The notes beneath the pieces are model-generated. The model saw only the letters and a program-made list of their open reading frames with translations. It had not been told where the DNA came from and ran no database searches. The translations under genes and the position numbers were made by a program. This document shows positions 1-7,736 of a stretch of DNA of 20,567 nt, piece after piece (within the stretch, counting starts at the first letter, position 1; every line of letters starts with the position of its first letter). The stretch covers positions 1-20,567 of the IMG/VR virus record IMGVR_UViG_3300045747_000662; one strand, given 5' to 3'. Origin of the DNA: a virus.

Positions 1-1019
1 ATACAAGCACCATGACAAAATCCAATTTTCGGTATATTATATTTTGTATATTCTTCTGATGTTGGTGTTTCTTGTATTTCAAATCCTTTAAATTTTGCAA
101 TAAATCTCTGGTTTACAGTTTGTATTAACCTAGCAATTAAATTAACATAGGTATGGCAAACAAATCTTTCATCTTTCAGACGATTCTTAATATCTATATC
201 TGATGCTTTCTGTACATCAACAGAGTTAAAAAAGTATTTGACCGCATGAATTGTAAATGGATCTTCTTTATTAAATATTTTGTTTTTTAAGGCTTCTAAC
301 CCATTTGCTAAAGAAAACAACAATTCATAAGAAGTGTTGTCAATTAATTGTTTTTGTTTTGAATATATTCCTATATCAATAACTTTTTCAAAATTAACTG
401 AGTTTATCTTCATAACATCAACATTTTCAACGAAAGCTACTGCTCCAGCTAATTTAATTAATTCTACTAAAATACTCTCATTGACATTATTATATTTATG
501 ATGATAAATATCAATATTTAGTCTATCAAGGACTCCTCTAGCAGACAATCTTTGATTATGTAAATCATCAATTAAGCGAGCCACCCTAAGTGCGTATTCC
601 CCATCACCGCCTAATAATTTATGATTTATATAAAGCTTATATTCACCATCACTTAACGTAGTAATTTTAGCATAAGTATTTTTGAGGAAGCTACTAAAAA
701 CTTCAGGATCACTAATTTCTCTCAGTTCTTTAGGTAAGTTTTCATTTTTAACTTCAATTCTTGATCCATCTTTATTTATTATATCAGCAGAAATCTTTTT
801 CAAAGGAATAGAGTAAGTAATCTCTACTTGTCTATTATCTATAGATTGGATAACCTGCTTTGCTATACCAGTAATATCAATGTTGTCTTTAGGAAAAACA
901 CAAGAATTTTTATTATTTTGTAATTCTTGTGATAGTTTAGTCTTATCCTGTTGAATAATTGTTTGTTGATAAATATCTTGAGGAGTAAGATTATACCTTG
1001 ATTCTATAATACTTTTCAT
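1..1019 (-). CDS. Unrecognised large protein, C-terminus cut by the window edge
   Basis: An open frame of 339 codons runs without a stop from an ATG at 1019 down to the window edge, so the C-terminus is missing. I do not recognise the family. The product begins MKSIIESRYNLTPQDIYQQ and is rich in Ile, Lys, Asn and Asp; it looks soluble, with no membrane segment or signal peptide. The middle and C-terminal parts read as mixed helical segments with no obvious catalytic motif. AGGTG lies about six bases before the ATG. It is the last gene in the window on this strand, 82 bp downstream of the WGR-domain gene, and probably belongs to the same maintenance cassette as ParA. That the frame is a real gene rests on its length and continuity in an AT-rich region; its function is unknown. 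Confidence 0.8.
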   Translation of the reverse strand, partial: MKSIIESRYNLTPQDIYQQTIIQQDKTKLSQELQNNKNSCVFPKDNIDITGIAKQVIQSIDNRQVEITYSIPLKKISADIINKDGSRIEVKNENLPKELREISDPEVFSSFLKNTYAKITTLSDGEYKLYINHKLLGGDGEYALRVARLIDDLHNQRLSARGVLDRLNIDIYHHKYNNVNESILVELIKLAGAVAFVENVDVMKINSVNFEKVIDIGIYSKQKQLIDNTSYELLFSLANGLEALKNKIFNKEDPFTIHAVKYFFNSVDVQKASDIDIKNRLKDERFVCHTYVNLIARLIQTVNQRFIAKFKGFEIQETPTSEEYTKYNIPKIGFCHGAC

Positions 1020-1063
1020 CAGTTACACCTACGTATCAGCTTTTCAACTACTTAAATTGCCAC

Positions 1064-1081
1064 AAACTATAACTTTAGTTT
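1064..1081. repeat. Dyad AAACTA/TAGTTT between the WGR gene and the terminal gene
   Basis: Inverted arms AAACTA (1064-1069) and TAGTTT (1076-1081) are separated by six bases. The same core recurs in the other two spacers of the ParA cassette (1323-1373 and 2365-2383), which suggests a binding site for the neighbouring ribbon-helix-helix protein, or a short RNA hairpin. Binding is inferred only from the recurrence. Confidence 0.45.
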
Positions 1082-1101
1082 AAAGAATAGTCCAATGCTT
1101 A

Positions 1102-1317
1102 TTATTCAAAAAGTATATACCCCCTATATTTCCTTTTTCTCTTTATGCTATTTACGATAAACTCTACATCTTCGTCATTATCACAAGAAATAATCTGACA
1201 CCCACCTAAATTACCACCAATCCTACCCCATACACAAACAACATCTATCGTCCCAAACAAAGTTGCTTGCTCAAATAGCTTGTAATATTTATTCTCCTTT
1301 GTCCAATATAAAACCAT
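1102..1317 (-). CDS. Stand-alone WGR-domain protein
   Basis: A 71-aa protein made almost entirely of one WGR domain. The N-terminal YWTKENKYYKLF matches the usual opening of this fold, the name-giving WGR lies at residues 30-32 in VWGRIGGNLGG, and the C-terminal lysine-rich KRKRKYRGYI matches the usual ending, where a K..KGY-type motif is common. WGR domains occur in PARP1-3 and in bacterial stand-alone proteins and are thought to bind nucleic acid or DNA ends; the role of the short bacterial forms is not established. Here it follows the ParA and ribbon-helix-helix genes by 56 bp on the same strand, so it may be co-transcribed with the partition genes. The domain call rests on motif pattern and length. 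A role in plasmid maintenance is inference from position. Confidence 0.75.
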   Translation of the reverse strand: MVLYWTKENKYYKLFEQATLFGTIDVVCVWGRIGGNLGGCQIISCDNDEDVEFIVNSIKRKRKYRGYILFE

Positions 1318-1322
1318 AGTTC

Positions 1323-1373
1323 TAAACTGTTAATCTAGTTTAAATATAAAACCAACGCAGAACTAGTTTAAAC
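1323..1373. repeat. Cluster of AGTTTA-type dyads, candidate operator
   Basis: The 56-bp spacer between the ribbon-helix-helix gene and the WGR gene holds inverted arms TAAACT (1323-1328) and AGTTTA (1337-1342), then GAACTAGTTTAAAC (1360-1373), which contains the overlapping palindromes AACTAGTT and GTTTAAAC. GAACTAGT recurs at 2365-2372 in front of ParA. This is the pattern expected for repeated half-sites of a ribbon-helix-helix protein, or for a centromere-like site. The function is inferred. Confidence 0.5.
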
Positions 1374-1649
1374 CTAATGTTTAATTCCAAGTTCCTGCTC
1401 TAGTATCTTTACCAGTAATTTTCTAGACATATATCTTTGTGATCTGTCTAGATTTTTTGCCAATTGTTGTAACAACCCTAATTCGTATTCATTTAATGGA
1501 ACTGTAAATGACTTAGTTGGCTTAGCTGTCCTGTTAATAGGACGATTGTTTATTGCATGTATATCTGCATCTTTAGTAAATTTTTCTAATTCTACAGATC
1601 GTTTAGTATCAAGATTAGATATAGGTTTCTTTACTCTAAATTGACTCAT
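1374..1649 (-). CDS. Ribbon-helix-helix partition partner (ParG/omega-like)
   Basis: A 91-aa basic protein directly behind ParA: its ATG lies one base after the ParA stop, so the two are almost certainly translated together. Residues 1-45 look disordered and charged. Residues 46-52 (KSFTVPL) fit the beta strand of a ribbon-helix-helix fold, followed by helices at about 53-66 and 71-86 (RSQRYMSRKLLVKILEQEL). A flexible N-terminus plus a C-terminal ribbon-helix-helix next to a small ParA is the arrangement of type Ib partition systems (ParG, omega), where the small protein binds centromere repeats, represses the operon and stimulates the ATPase. Binding to the AAACTA/TAGTTT sites nearby is inferred. 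It could instead be an antitoxin-like repressor, but no toxin gene is adjacent. Confidence 0.7.
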   Translation of the reverse strand: MSQFRVKKPISNLDTKRSVELEKFTKDADIHAINNRPINRTAKPTKSFTVPLNEYELGLLQQLAKNLDRSQRYMSRKLLVKILEQELGIKH

Positions 1650-1650
1650 C

Positions 1651-2322
1651 TTATTTACTCTCTAATATTTCATTTACAAGGTTTTGTATTTCGGTAATTG
1701 CTTTTTTATTGTCTAACTCTACTACTCCCATTCCTTGTAACAACGCATCTCGATATGTTTTTCTATCTCTTATGATAGTTTCTAGTAATTGTAGATATTC
1801 AGCAAACTCAGAAATGAGATTTTGAGCATCTTCGACTTCATGAATTAAAACGTGATTTGGAGCACATGAAATAACAATTTTAGATACAAGGCTTTCGTTA
1901 AAATCTTTAGCAACTTCTACAAGGTTACATATATGGGGTAGAGTTTCCAAGTCACTTTGACTTGCTCTGATAGGACAAAGAAATTTATCAGCTACAACTA
2001 ACCCCGTTCTTAAGCTTTTACTATCCCTGCCTGAAGCATCAATTAACACTAAATCATATTTGCTTGCAAAATCTTCTACTATATCTTTTATATTACCGTC
2101 TTTATAAACACAGCTAATTCTTGGATAATTTGAATTATTATTTTCGATTAACTCATTACGTCTATCTATCCAGTTTAATGAAGTTTTCTGAGGGTCTGTG
2201 TCGATAATAATTACGTCAGCTTTTCTATAACTAGCTTCAACAGCAATGTTAGTGGTAATTGTACTTTTACCAACCCCACCCTTTTCTCCGCCTATTAAAA
2301 TTACCTGACCTCTATCATTCAC
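1651..2322 (-). CDS. parA: Small ParA-type partition ATPase
   Basis: A 223-aa P-loop ATPase of the MinD/ParA family. It shows the deviant Walker A GGEKGGVGKST (residues 11-21) with the signature lysine, the DTDPQ motif (41-45) after a hydrophobic strand, and LVLIDASGRD (91-100) as the Walker B-like strand. There is no N-terminal DNA-binding extension, which fits small ParAs of type Ib, whose partner is a ribbon-helix-helix protein, here the next gene. ParA ATPases form gradients on the nucleoid and move plasmid copies apart. The start is a GTG at 2322, chosen because the Walker A follows at the normal distance; a candidate -35 TTGACT lies at 2388-2393. ParA of this size is common on Rickettsia plasmids. 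The family call is firm; a role in partition is well supported by context. Confidence 0.9.
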   Translation of the reverse strand: MNDRGQVILIGGEKGGVGKSTITTNIAVEASYRKADVIIIDTDPQKTSLNWIDRRNELIENNNSNYPRISCVYKDGNIKDIVEDFASKYDLVLIDASGRDSKSLRTGLVVADKFLCPIRASQSDLETLPHICNLVEVAKDFNESLVSKIVISCAPNHVLIHEVEDAQNLISEFAEYLQLLETIIRDRKTYRDALLQGMGVVELDNKKAITEIQNLVNEILESK

Positions 2323-2364
2323 AGTAATTGAACACCTATTTTTATAATTACTAATTCTATATTA

Positions 2365-2393
2365 GAACTAGTATCAAACTAACTTAAAGTCAA
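2365..2393 (-). promoter_or_regulatory. Candidate parA promoter with overlapping AACTAG repeats
   Basis: On the minus strand a TTGACT hexamer (2393-2388) resembles a -35 box; no good -10 stands 16-18 bases on. The expected -10 zone is occupied by TAGTTTG and ACTAGTTC, which match the repeats at 1360-1373. A repressor binding these would block parA transcription, the usual autoregulation of partition operons. This is inferred from position only. Confidence 0.4.
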
Positions 2394-2434
2394 CCCAAAT
2401 ATAGGTTAATCTTATTGAAGAAGATTTAATGTTA

Positions 2435-4144
2435 CTATGCATTGCCAATTTCATTCTCATGAGAAGCCAACAACAGATCTATCTCAACCATAGCAGTTCT
2501 ATCATAAGTAATAATTGAGCTGACATCACCTTTAGTAAGCTGAGTATCTCCTTTATACTTATTGGGTAAGCATTTCATTTGTATGTCGCTTGGCTTGTCA
2601 TTACGCCAATTAGCTAATTTTGTAGCAGTGTCATTCGTTTCGTGCTTATAGAGAAAGTCATTACCAGCAGCAAGAGCTTGAAGTTTAGCACCTTTATATA
2701 ATATTTTAGCATGTGATTGTTCTTCCATATTTCTTGTTATACCGCCAATTGCTAGCCATATATCATTATCCTTTAATACGCATGCCCAACTATCGAAACC
2801 CGCTGCTATAATTCTTGGACTATCAGTTTTAAGTTCAGTCCATGCAAATGTCAGATTCTCAAGTAAATTTATCTCTTTCATGGTAAAATCTTCTAAAACC
2901 CTCAGCTCTTTGACAAATTTCTGCTCCTGAGCTTCTACTACAGCTTTGGTGTCAGCATCACATAAAGGACATATCTCACTTGCCTTGGGTATTGGTTTTC
3001 TGCAGGCTGGGCAGTGTTTAAGCCCTATGTCTTTATCGTTTAAGTTTACTTGCTGTATTAAGTTGCCATGTAGTATTGTTGAAATACCAAAGTCTAGGAC
3101 AAGGCAGTTGAGCTTTACTATTTTGGGATATATACTTGGATCTATTGTTCTAAGACCTCTACCTATCATTTGTATCATCGTAGACTTGTAAGAACTAGAT
3201 CGTAGTAAAACCACGCATGAAATAGGGGGATAGTCCCAGCCTTCTGTAAGAATTGCCACATTTACTATCACTTGTAGCTTACCTGTGGTTAGATCGTTTA
3301 ATTTGTCCTGTCTTTCTTTAGCTGACATTCTACCTGTGATAAGTCCAGCTCTTATTCTTTGTCTTTTGAATTCTTTAGTTATTTGTTCTGCATGGCTAAT
3401 ATTGGTACAGAATACTACGGTCTTGCGTTTTCTAGCTCTTTCCCTCCATTCTTCGACAACTTTGCTATTAAGTGGGACTGTATTCATTATCTCAGACATT
3501 TCTTCTTCAGAATAATCACCACTTGCTTTTACTTGCAGAGCTTGTAACTTTTCTTTAGTTTCTCCTGTATCTATTCTATAGGTTACGGGCGGAACTAAAT
3601 GTCCGCTGTTAATAAGCTCGGATAATTCTATTTGATCAGCGCAATTGGTGAATATTTTACCTAAATTAGTTTTATCACCTCTAATAGGAGTAGCAGTTAC
3701 TCCATATAACTTTAAGTTTGGATTCTGCTCTTTAGCGTGATTTAGTATTTTTGTATAACTATCTGCTGTTATATGATGTGCTTCATCTACTACTAAAAGA
3801 TGAGTCAGTGGCATATCACGTAAATGCTCATCTCGAGTTAGCGTTTGCACCATTACAAATACTACCTGACCACTCCAGTCTTTTTTATCAGCATTTACCA
3901 CTGAGCTTGAAGTATTAGGTGCTACTTTTAGAAATTTCTCTTGGTTCTGATAAGTTAGCTCATCTCTATGAGCAATAACTACAACTTTAATAGAAGGATT
4001 AGCCTCAACAAATTTTTGAATAACAGCTGAGAAGATAACTGTCTTACCTGCGCCTGTGGGAGCTACTACAACAGTGTTATTAAATCTTGATAGAGCTTCT
4101 ATGCTTTTATCAACAGATTCCTGCTGACGTGGTCTTAAAATCAT
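2435..4144 (-). CDS. DEAH-box superfamily 2 helicase with zinc ribbon
   Basis: A 569-aa ATP-dependent helicase of the Type III restriction/SSL2-like branch of superfamily 2. Visible motifs in order are Walker A PTGAGKT (29-35), IAHRDELTYQNQ (Ia region, 57-68), DEAH (120-123), TATP (150-153), VVFCTN (243-248, motif IV) and QMIGRGLR (325-332, motif VI with arginine fingers). A four-cysteine zinc ribbon follows (C378, C381, C392, C395), then about 170 residues I cannot assign. Similar proteins are carried by many phages and are used in replication or recombination. Its ATG overlaps the stop of the upstream UvrD-like gene in an ATGA, which implies translational coupling and joint work on DNA. There is no restriction endonuclease domain, so a restriction role is not supported. 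Confidence 0.9.
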   Translation of the reverse strand: MILRPRQQESVDKSIEALSRFNNTVVVAPTGAGKTVIFSAVIQKFVEANPSIKVVVIAHRDELTYQNQEKFLKVAPNTSSSVVNADKKDWSGQVVFVMVQTLTRDEHLRDMPLTHLLVVDEAHHITADSYTKILNHAKEQNPNLKLYGVTATPIRGDKTNLGKIFTNCADQIELSELINSGHLVPPVTYRIDTGETKEKLQALQVKASGDYSEEEMSEIMNTVPLNSKVVEEWRERARKRKTVVFCTNISHAEQITKEFKRQRIRAGLITGRMSAKERQDKLNDLTTGKLQVIVNVAILTEGWDYPPISCVVLLRSSSYKSTMIQMIGRGLRTIDPSIYPKIVKLNCLVLDFGISTILHGNLIQQVNLNDKDIGLKHCPACRKPIPKASEICPLCDADTKAVVEAQEQKFVKELRVLEDFTMKEINLLENLTFAWTELKTDSPRIIAAGFDSWACVLKDNDIWLAIGGITRNMEEQSHAKILYKGAKLQALAAGNDFLYKHETNDTATKLANWRNDKPSDIQMKCLPNKYKGDTQLTKGDVSSIITYDRTAMVEIDLLLASHENEIGNA

Positions 4145-5808
4145 GCTATAGCACTCTTCTCATGAGGAAAAATATAAACATTATCAAGTAGCTTTTGAGA
4201 GGGTTCGCTTAGTGTCTTTGGTTCTGGAAAAGCTTTTAGTCTTGTAATAAATGCACCAACCCCATTGTTTATATAAAGACTACCCTTAGCTCTTGTTACC
4301 GCGACATATATCAAATTTAATTCTTCAGTATCCTGTTTAAGGATATCATCTATTGTTGATTCATTATTAAAAATAAGAAAATCATCTTCTATCCTTACGT
4401 TATCCCACTCTCTACCCTTTGACTTATGTATTGTTGAGAGCGTAACTTCTGCTAAAGCTTCAGGAACATAATTAGCATTCTCTATTTTGGATATGACGTT
4501 TTTAAAACCATGGCCATATTCTTTAATAAGTTTAGCAAGAAATGTAATATCAGGATCTTGGTATCTATTGTTAAAACTAATCATTCCATCCCAAGATTTA
4601 AATTGTTTTAGTTTTATATGTCTAATATTACGTTTATCGTTTACATAAAGAGCATAGCCACTTTTAGCTAGATTTAATATCTCATCTATTCCCCCAACTA
4701 CATGTAGCATTTTGTTTTGGCTTCTAAGAATTACTTCTATAATTCGAGCATTAGTGCGGCATAATACAGTAGCTGGAAAGATTGCTTGCTGAACAATTTT
4801 AGTGTCAATAGTTGTGGTGCCACGTAATGGTTTTTGCTCGCCTTTGAGCAAAGTAATAATACTTGCTAGCTTGCTAATCTCTTTGCCAAAACGAAATGAC
4901 TGACTCAAGTAATACTCTTCCCCTGTTAGTTTAGCAAAAGCATTGATTGACCCACGCCATGAATATATCTGCTGATGCTCATCGCCTACATAGATCTTTT
5001 GACAAGTTTGCTTAGAAAGAATATCCAGTAACACTGGGTTAGCGTCCTGACATTCATCAAATAAAATAAAGTCGTAAGTCGCGGTCAGATCTGGCGTTGA
5101 TAGTTGATACATCTTTAAGTAAAAGTCATGTTCTATAGGTAATGTTGAACTTTCTTCCGTGCATTTAATCCAATACTCGGAGGCTTTGTTAATAATATAG
5201 TTTCTAATAGATTTAGTCTGTTCATCATTGTCCCCAGCAACTTCTTGAAGAACTAAATTATATCTAAAAGAATAGTCAATGCTTGATTTATCGCTGTTGA
5301 CAAAAACTCTTAGCAATTTTAAAGTTAAAAAAGCTATATCATATTCTTCATAAGAATATATTTGTTCTATTTCTAAATGTTTTATTATATCAAAAACATT
5401 CAGGTTACGAACACGATCCTTAATCTTATAGGCATTCGCCCGATAAGCAATGCTATGAGCCGTCTTACAATCTACATGCGCAGGAAACTTCCCTGTAGCG
5501 TCTAACTGGATTGTTTTGTTGTATGCTAAATATAAACCCCTGCCAGGGAGCTTTTTAGCTATTTCCACAAGCGTAGAAGTTTTACCACTACCCGCAAATG
5601 CTTTTATTTTAAGACTTTGACCTTTAATAGCGGCTTCTACGCAAAGTTTTTGCTCGTTAGTAAGTTCATAGTTAACACAAGAGGTTGCTTGCGTATAATC
5701 CATTGAACTAACATGGTTCTCATGATGCATACATTTTAAATCAATATTTTTTATGATAGTGTCTACTCTTTGCATATTAGTTTTACTATTAATCATTAAT
5801 CGAAACAC
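4141..5808 (-). CDS. UvrD/Rep-like superfamily 1 DNA helicase
   Basis: A 555-aa superfamily 1A helicase. Motifs: the Q-motif region LTNEQKLCVEAA (49-60), Walker A AGSGKT (72-77), DECQD (251-255, motif II), GDEHQQIYSWRG (275-286, motif III), HKSKGREWD (461-469, motif V) and YVAVTRAK (501-508, motif VI). At 555 residues it is shorter than UvrD or Rep (about 670-720), consistent with phage helicases and FBH1-like forms with reduced 1B/2B domains. It probably unwinds 3'-5' and removes recombinases or helps recombination-dependent replication; that role is inferred from the family. The start is uncertain: a GTG at 5808 is used here, ATG codons lie at 5796 and 5775, none has a good ribosome site, and the first conserved motif is at residue 49. 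It sits 12 bp after the gene at 5821. Confidence 0.9.
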   Translation of the reverse strand: MFRLMINSKTNMQRVDTIIKNIDLKCMHHENHVSSMDYTQATSCVNYELTNEQKLCVEAAIKGQSLKIKAFAGSGKTSTLVEIAKKLPGRGLYLAYNKTIQLDATGKFPAHVDCKTAHSIAYRANAYKIKDRVRNLNVFDIIKHLEIEQIYSYEEYDIAFLTLKLLRVFVNSDKSSIDYSFRYNLVLQEVAGDNDEQTKSIRNYIINKASEYWIKCTEESSTLPIEHDFYLKMYQLSTPDLTATYDFILFDECQDANPVLLDILSKQTCQKIYVGDEHQQIYSWRGSINAFAKLTGEEYYLSQSFRFGKEISKLASIITLLKGEQKPLRGTTTIDTKIVQQAIFPATVLCRTNARIIEVILRSQNKMLHVVGGIDEILNLAKSGYALYVNDKRNIRHIKLKQFKSWDGMISFNNRYQDPDITFLAKLIKEYGHGFKNVISKIENANYVPEALAEVTLSTIHKSKGREWDNVRIEDDFLIFNNESTIDDILKQDTEELNLIYVAVTRAKGSLYINNGVGAFITRLKAFPEPKTLSEPSQKLLDNVYIFPHEKSAIA

Positions 5809-5820
5809 CGATAGTATATG

Positions 5821-6102
5821 CTAGGAATTTATTTTTAGCATAGATGGTGGAGCATATTTCTTTAGCAAATTTTTAGCTTGTCTATTACCTTTTTGAGCAT
5901 GAGTACTTAAACTCTTAAATAACTCATTAATCAGCTCATTATGATGATACTGACGAAAACTTTCACAATCCTTGTACCCTGACGATTGGGCTAATTTTGT
6001 AAGTTCATCAATATTCATATCTAAACCCAAGCAAATTTCTGATATCGAAAATCCAATTTCAGAGAACTCTTTAAATTCTTTAAGTTTTGTTTTTATATCC
6101 AT
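5821..6102 (-). CDS. Small helical protein, possible helix-turn-helix
   Basis: A 93-aa protein with no recognised family. Residues 17-40 (FSISEICLGLDMNIDELTKL) read like a helix-turn-helix, the kind found at the start of terminase small subunits and small phage regulators. The C-terminal part (QKGNRQAKNLLKKYAPP) is basic, and resembles the tail of that same group. No membrane segment is present. It lies three bases after the methyltransferase stop and 12 bases before the UvrD-like helicase, so it is in the middle of a five-gene operon. A true terminase small subunit sits at 8122, so a packaging role is not the simplest reading. It may be a DNA-binding accessory for the methyltransferase or helicases; this is speculation from position. 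Confidence 0.65.
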   Translation of the reverse strand: MDIKTKLKEFKEFSEIGFSISEICLGLDMNIDELTKLAQSSGYKDCESFRQYHHNELINELFKSLSTHAQKGNRQAKNLLKKYAPPSMLKINS

Positions 6103-6105
6103 ATA

Positions 6106-7272
6106 CTAACTGACCTTTTTTAATTCTTCTTTTTCTTCTATCTCATTGCCATAGACATCCCAACCTTCAGTTTGCTTACGAGCAAACAATTCTATCTTGT
6201 TGCCGTACGTGTATAGAGTTTCAATAATGTTTCTGAATTCTCTGGGTTTTTCGGAATGTTTCTCTGTTCTCTCTATCGTTTGTACAGAGTCGAATAGCTG
6301 TACATTATCTGGCGTACAACTTCCTTTAGTAGCAATTAGTAATAACTCGTGTCTTACAGAGTTATAATGCCCCATGTTGTGTTTTACCTTGTCCCAGACA
6401 AACTGCGTTTTGTATCTGAAGCCCCAAGACTTTACTAAATTTAAAGCTTCTTCTAAGAAAGGAGCGGTAGCCCATATAAAAAGCACGGCATCCTCCTCTA
6501 CGATACTGTGAACAGGGAGGTCGTATAATTCTTGCATACTCATAGTCGGGTAATGATCAACTGCCCCGCCGTAACTACCGCCGCTTCTTTCATCTCCATA
6601 TTGCCAAGGAGGATCAGCATAGATAACTCGGTATTTACCTTTTGGCCACTCAGCTATTATATTGTTAGCCAACCGCTCGGCTTTCTGAATTTGGGTATAG
6701 ACTTTCTTAATACTAGAATTGCCAGAGGCTACTTCAGTTTTTTGCACCTCCGTGCCTTTACGCTGGATAGCATCGTACTGCTCGGCAGTTGTATGCCCTA
6801 CACTAGCCATTTTTGCTATTTCACCTAAAGTACCTCTGCTTTGAGTAGCATAGTCTTTTGTAAACTCTTCTATTTGTGGGCTACCCACCAGTGGGTAAGC
6901 CGCATCGTCTACTTCTTTAAATTGAGTGGCTTGCATTCTACTTTTAGCCTTTTCAGCCTCGAACTCCTTGAACCTATAAGCAAGAGCCAGCCTAGTTTCG
7001 GTCGGTAAATTCCGCCTACTAAACTGGTTATTGATCATCCAGAGCTTTACGTCTATATCAGTATCCAATCCTTGAACTTCAGTAGTATTAAAAGGAATAC
7101 TATGCTTTGTGCATATTGCGTATCTATGATGTCCATCGATAATCGTGTTATTCCATATAACTAGCGGATCTCTACAACCATCTGTTAGTATACTTTGTTC
7201 TAAGCCCGCTAATTCTTCTTCTCTTAATGGAGGTATTAAACTTTCAAACCCAGTATTTACTGTTAATTGCAT
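6106..7272 (-). CDS. ParB/Srx-domain MT-A70 adenine methyltransferase
   Basis: A 388-aa two-domain protein. Residues 1-115 match the ParB/sulfiredoxin fold, with the signature DGHHR at 46-50 preceded by a hydrophobic strand. A linker with possible HTH character (about 145-190) follows. The C-terminal half is an MT-A70 domain: DPPW at 220-223 is the catalytic motif for N6-adenine methylation, and ATAPFLEEALNLV and KHSEKPREF are typical of the family. Such fusions are frequent in phages and integrative elements, where they methylate DNA adenines, possibly to evade restriction or to mark replication state. The target sequence is not visible. Its ATG at 7272 overlaps the end of the 57-aa gene by ten bases and follows a GGAAGAGG stretch. 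The catalytic motif is intact, so it should be active. Confidence 0.9.
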   Translation of the reverse strand: MQLTVNTGFESLIPPLREEELAGLEQSILTDGCRDPLVIWNNTIIDGHHRYAICTKHSIPFNTTEVQGLDTDIDVKLWMINNQFSRRNLPTETRLALAYRFKEFEAEKAKSRMQATQFKEVDDAAYPLVGSPQIEEFTKDYATQSRGTLGEIAKMASVGHTTAEQYDAIQRKGTEVQKTEVASGNSSIKKVYTQIQKAERLANNIIAEWPKGKYRVIYADPPWQYGDERSGGSYGGAVDHYPTMSMQELYDLPVHSIVEEDAVLFIWATAPFLEEALNLVKSWGFRYKTQFVWDKVKHNMGHYNSVRHELLLIATKGSCTPDNVQLFDSVQTIERTEKHSEKPREFRNIIETLYTYGNKIELFARKQTEGWDVYGNEIEEKEELKKVS

Positions 7273-7436
7273 AGCGCCTCTTCCTTAAATGGTTTTTTAT
7301 AGTTTATATTAGAGTCTGTCTCATGCTCTAATATGGAGTCAGATAAACAGCAATGCATTAAACGACTGAGTTTTAACTCCTCATCCATCACATGGTCTAA
7401 ATATTGTAATAATTTAGCTCTATTAATTGTAGTCAT
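7263..7436 (-). CDS. 57-aa unknown protein leading the methyltransferase operon
   Basis: A short frame starting MTTINRAKLLQYLDHVMDEE and ending EEALCN. It is supported by a strong ribosome site (AGGGGAG, 7451-7445, eight bases before the ATG) and by its stop lying inside the methyltransferase start, a ten-base overlap typical of coupled genes. The product is mostly helical and acidic in its second half, with two adjacent cysteines at 29-30. I do not recognise a family. It may be a small regulator or simply a leader that couples translation to the methyltransferase. It is easily missed because of its length. Confidence 0.65.
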   Translation of the reverse strand: MTTINRAKLLQYLDHVMDEELKLSRLMHCCLSDSILEHETDSNINYKKPFKEEALCN

Positions 7437-7501
7437 ATCAAACGCTCCCCTAACCAGCTATAAGCTGACTTATACTTATTTTTATTCTTTTAATTAATCC
7501 C

Positions 7502-7530
7502 ATTGTAACACAATCCACCTGATAAATATA
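7502..7530 (-). promoter_or_regulatory. Candidate promoter of the methyltransferase-helicase operon
   Basis: On the minus strand TACAAT (7507-7502) is preceded by TGT, giving an extended -10. The -35 region 17 bases upstream (TATATT) is poor. It lies about 65 bp before the ATG of the 57-aa gene and falls inside repeat copy 1, so a protein binding the repeat could control it. Based on hexamer match alone. Confidence 0.35.
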
Positions 7531-7590
7531 CCCGAACACCTTTTATTTATTAAGGTTAAGGCTGTTTTTTGAGTAATAGGTAATAATGCA
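7505..7590. repeat. Imperfect direct repeat, copy 1
   Basis: Shares with 7924-8012 the ordered blocks GTAACAC, ACCTRATAAATATACCC, a following AAC, a short hairpin (ACCTT/AAGGT here) and TAGG(T)TAATAATG, with small insertions between them. The copies are about 420 bp apart in the same orientation. Both lie between the divergent methyltransferase and terminase operons. Confidence 0.55.
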
Positions 7591-7736
7591 ACAAAAGGAA
7601 ATTCCTCACTAGCTTCATTATATCATATCTATTTTAAAATGAGATTTTGTTATAAGTATTAATGCAACAAAAATGTCTAGAACACTTGTTCTTAAAGCGG
7701 TTTCAGCCATAAGATAAAAGGTAACTGTATTTAATT

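Noticed and set aside
2946-3547. Plus-strand frames inside the helicase gene
   Set aside because: They lie opposite a gene with clear helicase motifs, have no ribosome sites and give low-complexity products.
2435-4144. DEAH helicase as the R subunit of a Type III restriction system
   Set aside because: There is no nuclease domain after the helicase core and the operon's methyltransferase is of the MT-A70 phage type, not a Mod subunit.
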